Below, one piece after another: positions 62,089 through 64,000 of a stretch of DNA of 64,000 bases. The stretch is from Dietzia timorensis (lineage in GTDB: Bacteria > Actinomycetota > Actinomycetes > Mycobacteriales > Mycobacteriaceae). The stretch is taken from the NCBI RefSeq assembly GCF_001659785.1, contig NZ_CP015961.1:1674001-1738000 (forward strand), in the 5' to 3' direction. The notes beneath the pieces were generated by a model. That model was not told the origin of the DNA. It saw only the letters and a list, made by a program, of their open reading frames with translations, and did not search any database. Numbering within the stretch: the first letter of the stretch is position 1; every line of letters starts with the position of its first letter. The translations under genes and the position numbers were made by a program.

Positions 62089-62634
62089 ATGAGAATCGAG
62101 GACCGGGTGCAGATACACGACGCCACCGCTGACCATGTCGCAGCGATCGCCGCGATATACAACGATGCCGTGGAAAACACGACAGCAATTTGGAACGACC
62201 AGACCGTGGACCAGGATAACCGTGCACGATGGCTCGTGGAACGAACGAATGCGGGGTTTCCTGTACTTGTGTGTAGTTCGCCAATTAACGAATACGAGGT
62301 GTTAGGTTACGCGACCTATTCGCAGTGGCGCCCGTTCGATGGTTATCGGCATACGGTCGAGCATTCGGTGTACGTACGCAGCGATCAGCACGGCAAAGGC
62401 ATCGGAACCATGCTCATGGAACGGCTTATAGAGCGTGCCCAGCAGTCTGGCGTTCACGTTATGGTCGCAGGAATCGACGCCAGTAATTCGGCGTCGATCG
62501 CGCTCCACGAAAAACTCGGATTCGAGATCGTCGGGCGGATGCCGCAGGTCGGCGTCAAATTTGGGCGATGGCTCGATCTCGCATTTCTCCAGCGCACGCT
62601 TGAGGGCAGGGAAACGCCGCTGCCACGGGCCTAG
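62089..62634 (+). CDS. GNAT acetyltransferase, phosphinothricin-acetyltransferase type
   Basis: 181 residues. The fold matches the Pat/Bar branch of GNAT enzymes: AIAAIYNDAVENTTAIW at the N-terminus, acetyl-CoA loop DQHGKGIG (~100-107), and ASNSASIALHEKLGFEIVG (~130-148). The branch acetylates L-amino-acid analogues such as phosphinothricin or methionine sulfoximine. ATG 62089 is used; no strong ribosome site is present. It is convergent with the next gene, 4 bp overlap. Confidence 0.88.
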   Translation: MRIEDRVQIHDATADHVAAIAAIYNDAVENTTAIWNDQTVDQDNRARWLVERTNAGFPVLVCSSPINEYEVLGYATYSQWRPFDGYRHTVEHSVYVRSDQHGKGIGTMLMERLIERAQQSGVHVMVAGIDASNSASIALHEKLGFEIVGRMPQVGVKFGRWLDLAFLQRTLEGRETPLPRA

Positions 62635-63059
62635 CCGAACTGGGTGTCGAGGAATCCGGCAAGCAAGAATCCGACTCCTCCGATCTCCCCCACGATAATC
62701 GCGACTATGCCGCCGATAACCAACGGCGTGACCGGATGGACCTGGTTGGTGGTGTCTTCTTTCCATCCGTGGAACGCATAGTTAACAATGTTCGCAACGA
62801 AGAGAAATACTACGACGCTCACGGCGATCGTGTTGGCCACGGTTGACCATTCATTGAATTGCGCGAGCGGGACGAGGATCAATGTCGCTGCCGCATACAT
62901 GAGGGCTGCCCGATGGGCGATATCGACGTAAGGGTGTGCGAGACCATTCTCGCTGTTCACCATTCCGAAAAACTTCCAGATGCCGAGAACCATCCCGAGG
63001 AGCAACATTCCCGCTGCGGACGCAATGGAAATCTGCGTGGGAAGCAGGAGGCTCTCCAT
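62631..63059 (-). CDS. Four-helix membrane protein of unknown function
   Basis: 142 residues from ATG 63059 (GGAG six bases upstream; GTG 63065 also possible). Four membrane helices: IASAAGMLLLGMVLGIWKFF, ALMYAAATLILVPLA, TIAVSVVVFLFVANIV, and PLVIGGIVAIIVGEIGGVGF. A conserved-looking AHPYVDIAHRA lies after helix 1. No family was recognised. It is divergent from the FUSC gene. Confidence 0.7.
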   Translation of the reverse strand: MESLLLPTQISIASAAGMLLLGMVLGIWKFFGMVNSENGLAHPYVDIAHRAALMYAAATLILVPLAQFNEWSTVANTIAVSVVVFLFVANIVNYAFHGWKEDTTNQVHPVTPLVIGGIVAIIVGEIGGVGFLLAGFLDTQFG

Positions 63060-63181
63060 GGTCACTCCACCTTCTTCGGGGCCGATACGGATAACGCACC
63101 ACGCAGCGCAATGGGCCGGCTAGGTGCAGCCACTACCCTGCCATCTGCGGGAATGCTGGTCGTGAGGAGTACGGTACACAC

Positions 63182-64000
63182 GTGACCGTAATTCTCCGAC
63201 ATCTGGGTGCAGCATTCAGCGTTAATAATCTTCCTTCGAGGCGACGCCCCGCCACAAAGGTGGCCATCATCCAGCTGATCACCCTTTCTGCCTTTACGGC
63301 GTTCGGTCGATTCGATCTCGCTCTCCTCGCAAGCCTCGGGCTGTTCGCAGTACTTTATGCTCCAGATGCGCCGTACCGTCGACGGCTGATCGTCGTGTCC
63401 ACCGTGGCGCTCGCGCTGTTCGTGTGTGCGCTTCTCGGAATTGCCGTTGGTGGAAGCTCCCCGCTTCTGCTCGTCGCGGTGATCGTGCTGTCGTCCGCGG
63501 CGAGCTTTGCCTGTACGGCGCTCCTGGTTGGTCCGCCGGCAGCGTACTTCTTGATGCTCGGCTGTGGCGTGGTCAACTACATGGTTTATCAGCACGACAT
63601 GCCGGCGAGTCACGTGCTGCTGATGACCCTGGTTGGTGGCGCGGTGGCCGTCGTCGGGACTATGGCAGAGCTTGCAACGCAGCCGCATTTGCCGGAGAAG
63701 AAGGCGGTCAGCGCCGCCATCGCCGCTGTTGATACGTACGCCGAGTCCGCGCCAGGAGAATCGGCGCGGCCGCTGCAACGGAAGGCGTCTGCCGCACTCC
63801 ACAGTGCCTGGACGGCGTTGGATGATGCCGCTCCCCTCTTTCCTCGAGGTCCATGGGCGGGGCGAAGGATGACGACGCTGAACGCGCTTCGCGACGACGT
63901 CGAAAGCGCCGAGTACCGGTTCAACGTCCGGCTCGGCGATGCCGCCGCGCACTACTTCACGGGCAATCGTTTGAATTCGGACGCGTCGTCGGGATTGTTC
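63182..64000 (+). CDS. FUSC-family membrane protein (3' partial)
   Basis: The frame opens at GTG 63182 (GAGGAG about 12 bases upstream) and runs off the window with no stop. About six hydrophobic helices occupy residues ~20-165 (VAIIQLITLSAFTAFGRF; LIVVSTVALALFVCALLG; LLVAVIVLSSAASFACTALLVG; MTLVGGAVAVVGTMAEL), then a soluble helical region. The layout fits the fusaric-acid-resistance (FUSC/aromatic acid exporter) family. The C-terminal half is outside the window. Substrate is unknown. Confidence 0.75.
   Translation, partial: MTVILRHLGAAFSVNNLPSRRRPATKVAIIQLITLSAFTAFGRFDLALLASLGLFAVLYAPDAPYRRRLIVVSTVALALFVCALLGIAVGGSSPLLLVAVIVLSSAASFACTALLVGPPAAYFLMLGCGVVNYMVYQHDMPASHVLLMTLVGGAVAVVGTMAELATQPHLPEKKAVSAAIAAVDTYAESAPGESARPLQRKASAALHSAWTALDDAAPLFPRGPWAGRRMTTLNALRDDVESAEYRFNVRLGDAAAHYFTGNRLNSDASSGLF

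Noticed and set aside
1-64000. tRNA, rRNA, CRISPR arrays, intact insertion sequences
   Set aside because: Scanned by eye for cloverleaf ends, repeat-spacer periodicity and transposase motifs; none found. A tRNA attachment site for the integrase is not present in this window.

Overview
The window looks like chromosome from a high-GC actinobacterium of the Mycobacteriales (Corynebacteriales). The evidence is the conserved block sigB / DUF3099 / DUF3039 / helicase and sigA / ppgK / suhB / cei / DUF4193 / DUF3093 / dut / DUF3710 / OB-fold / DUF3159. This block has the same content, and largely the same order, as the sigA-sigB region of Mycobacterium and Corynebacterium. Genus is not resolved from sequence alone. 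No tRNA, rRNA, CRISPR array or intact transposase was seen.

Layout. 0-5 kb: the tail of a GNAT/acyl-CoA-synthetase fusion, a secreted lipase, and sigB with an ECF-type promoter. 5-13 kb: dtd, a methyltransferase, DUF3099/DUF3039, an SF2 helicase, then a LysR/EamA/NAD-binding cassette. 13-23.5 kb: sigA and the conserved housekeeping block. 23.7-26 kb: the ahpC-ahpD peroxide defence operon divergent from oxyR. 26-32.4 kb: a glycosylase-family protein, two CNNM/CBS membrane proteins, a DEAD-box helicase and gnd. 32.7-37.4 kb: an orphan possible ferric-reductase-like protein, a thioesterase, type II NADH dehydrogenase and a cyclopropane-synthase-like protein that has lost its cofactor motifs. 37.5-42.7 kb: a two-gene flavin module, then dye-decolourising peroxidase plus encapsulin with a clear cargo-loading tail. 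43-47 kb: a betaine transporter gene broken by an internal deletion, an ABC1/UbiB-type kinase and a DUF2871 protein.

From about 47.8 kb the region becomes accessory. It holds an M23 endopeptidase lacking a zinc-ligand His, an ArsR/CDF metal-efflux pair, a VKOR-DsbA oxidative folding pair with a decayed DsbA copy nearby, a MarR/hydrolase pair, a CmtR-like Cd/Pb sensor with a P-type ATPase, and CopC. It ends in a lower-GC stretch with a decayed gene. A three-gene module follows at 58.4-61.3 kb: an intact tyrosine recombinase, a small XRE regulator, and a zinc-ribbon protein resembling a catalytically dead recombinase. The three genes overlap head to tail and sit beside a 37-bp inverted repeat. 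This module is the best candidate for an undescribed mobile system. The right edge carries a GNAT acetyltransferase, a small membrane protein and the start of a FUSC-family protein that runs off the window.

Several regulators in the accessory part appear leaderless, with palindromic operators lying on the -10 box or start codon.
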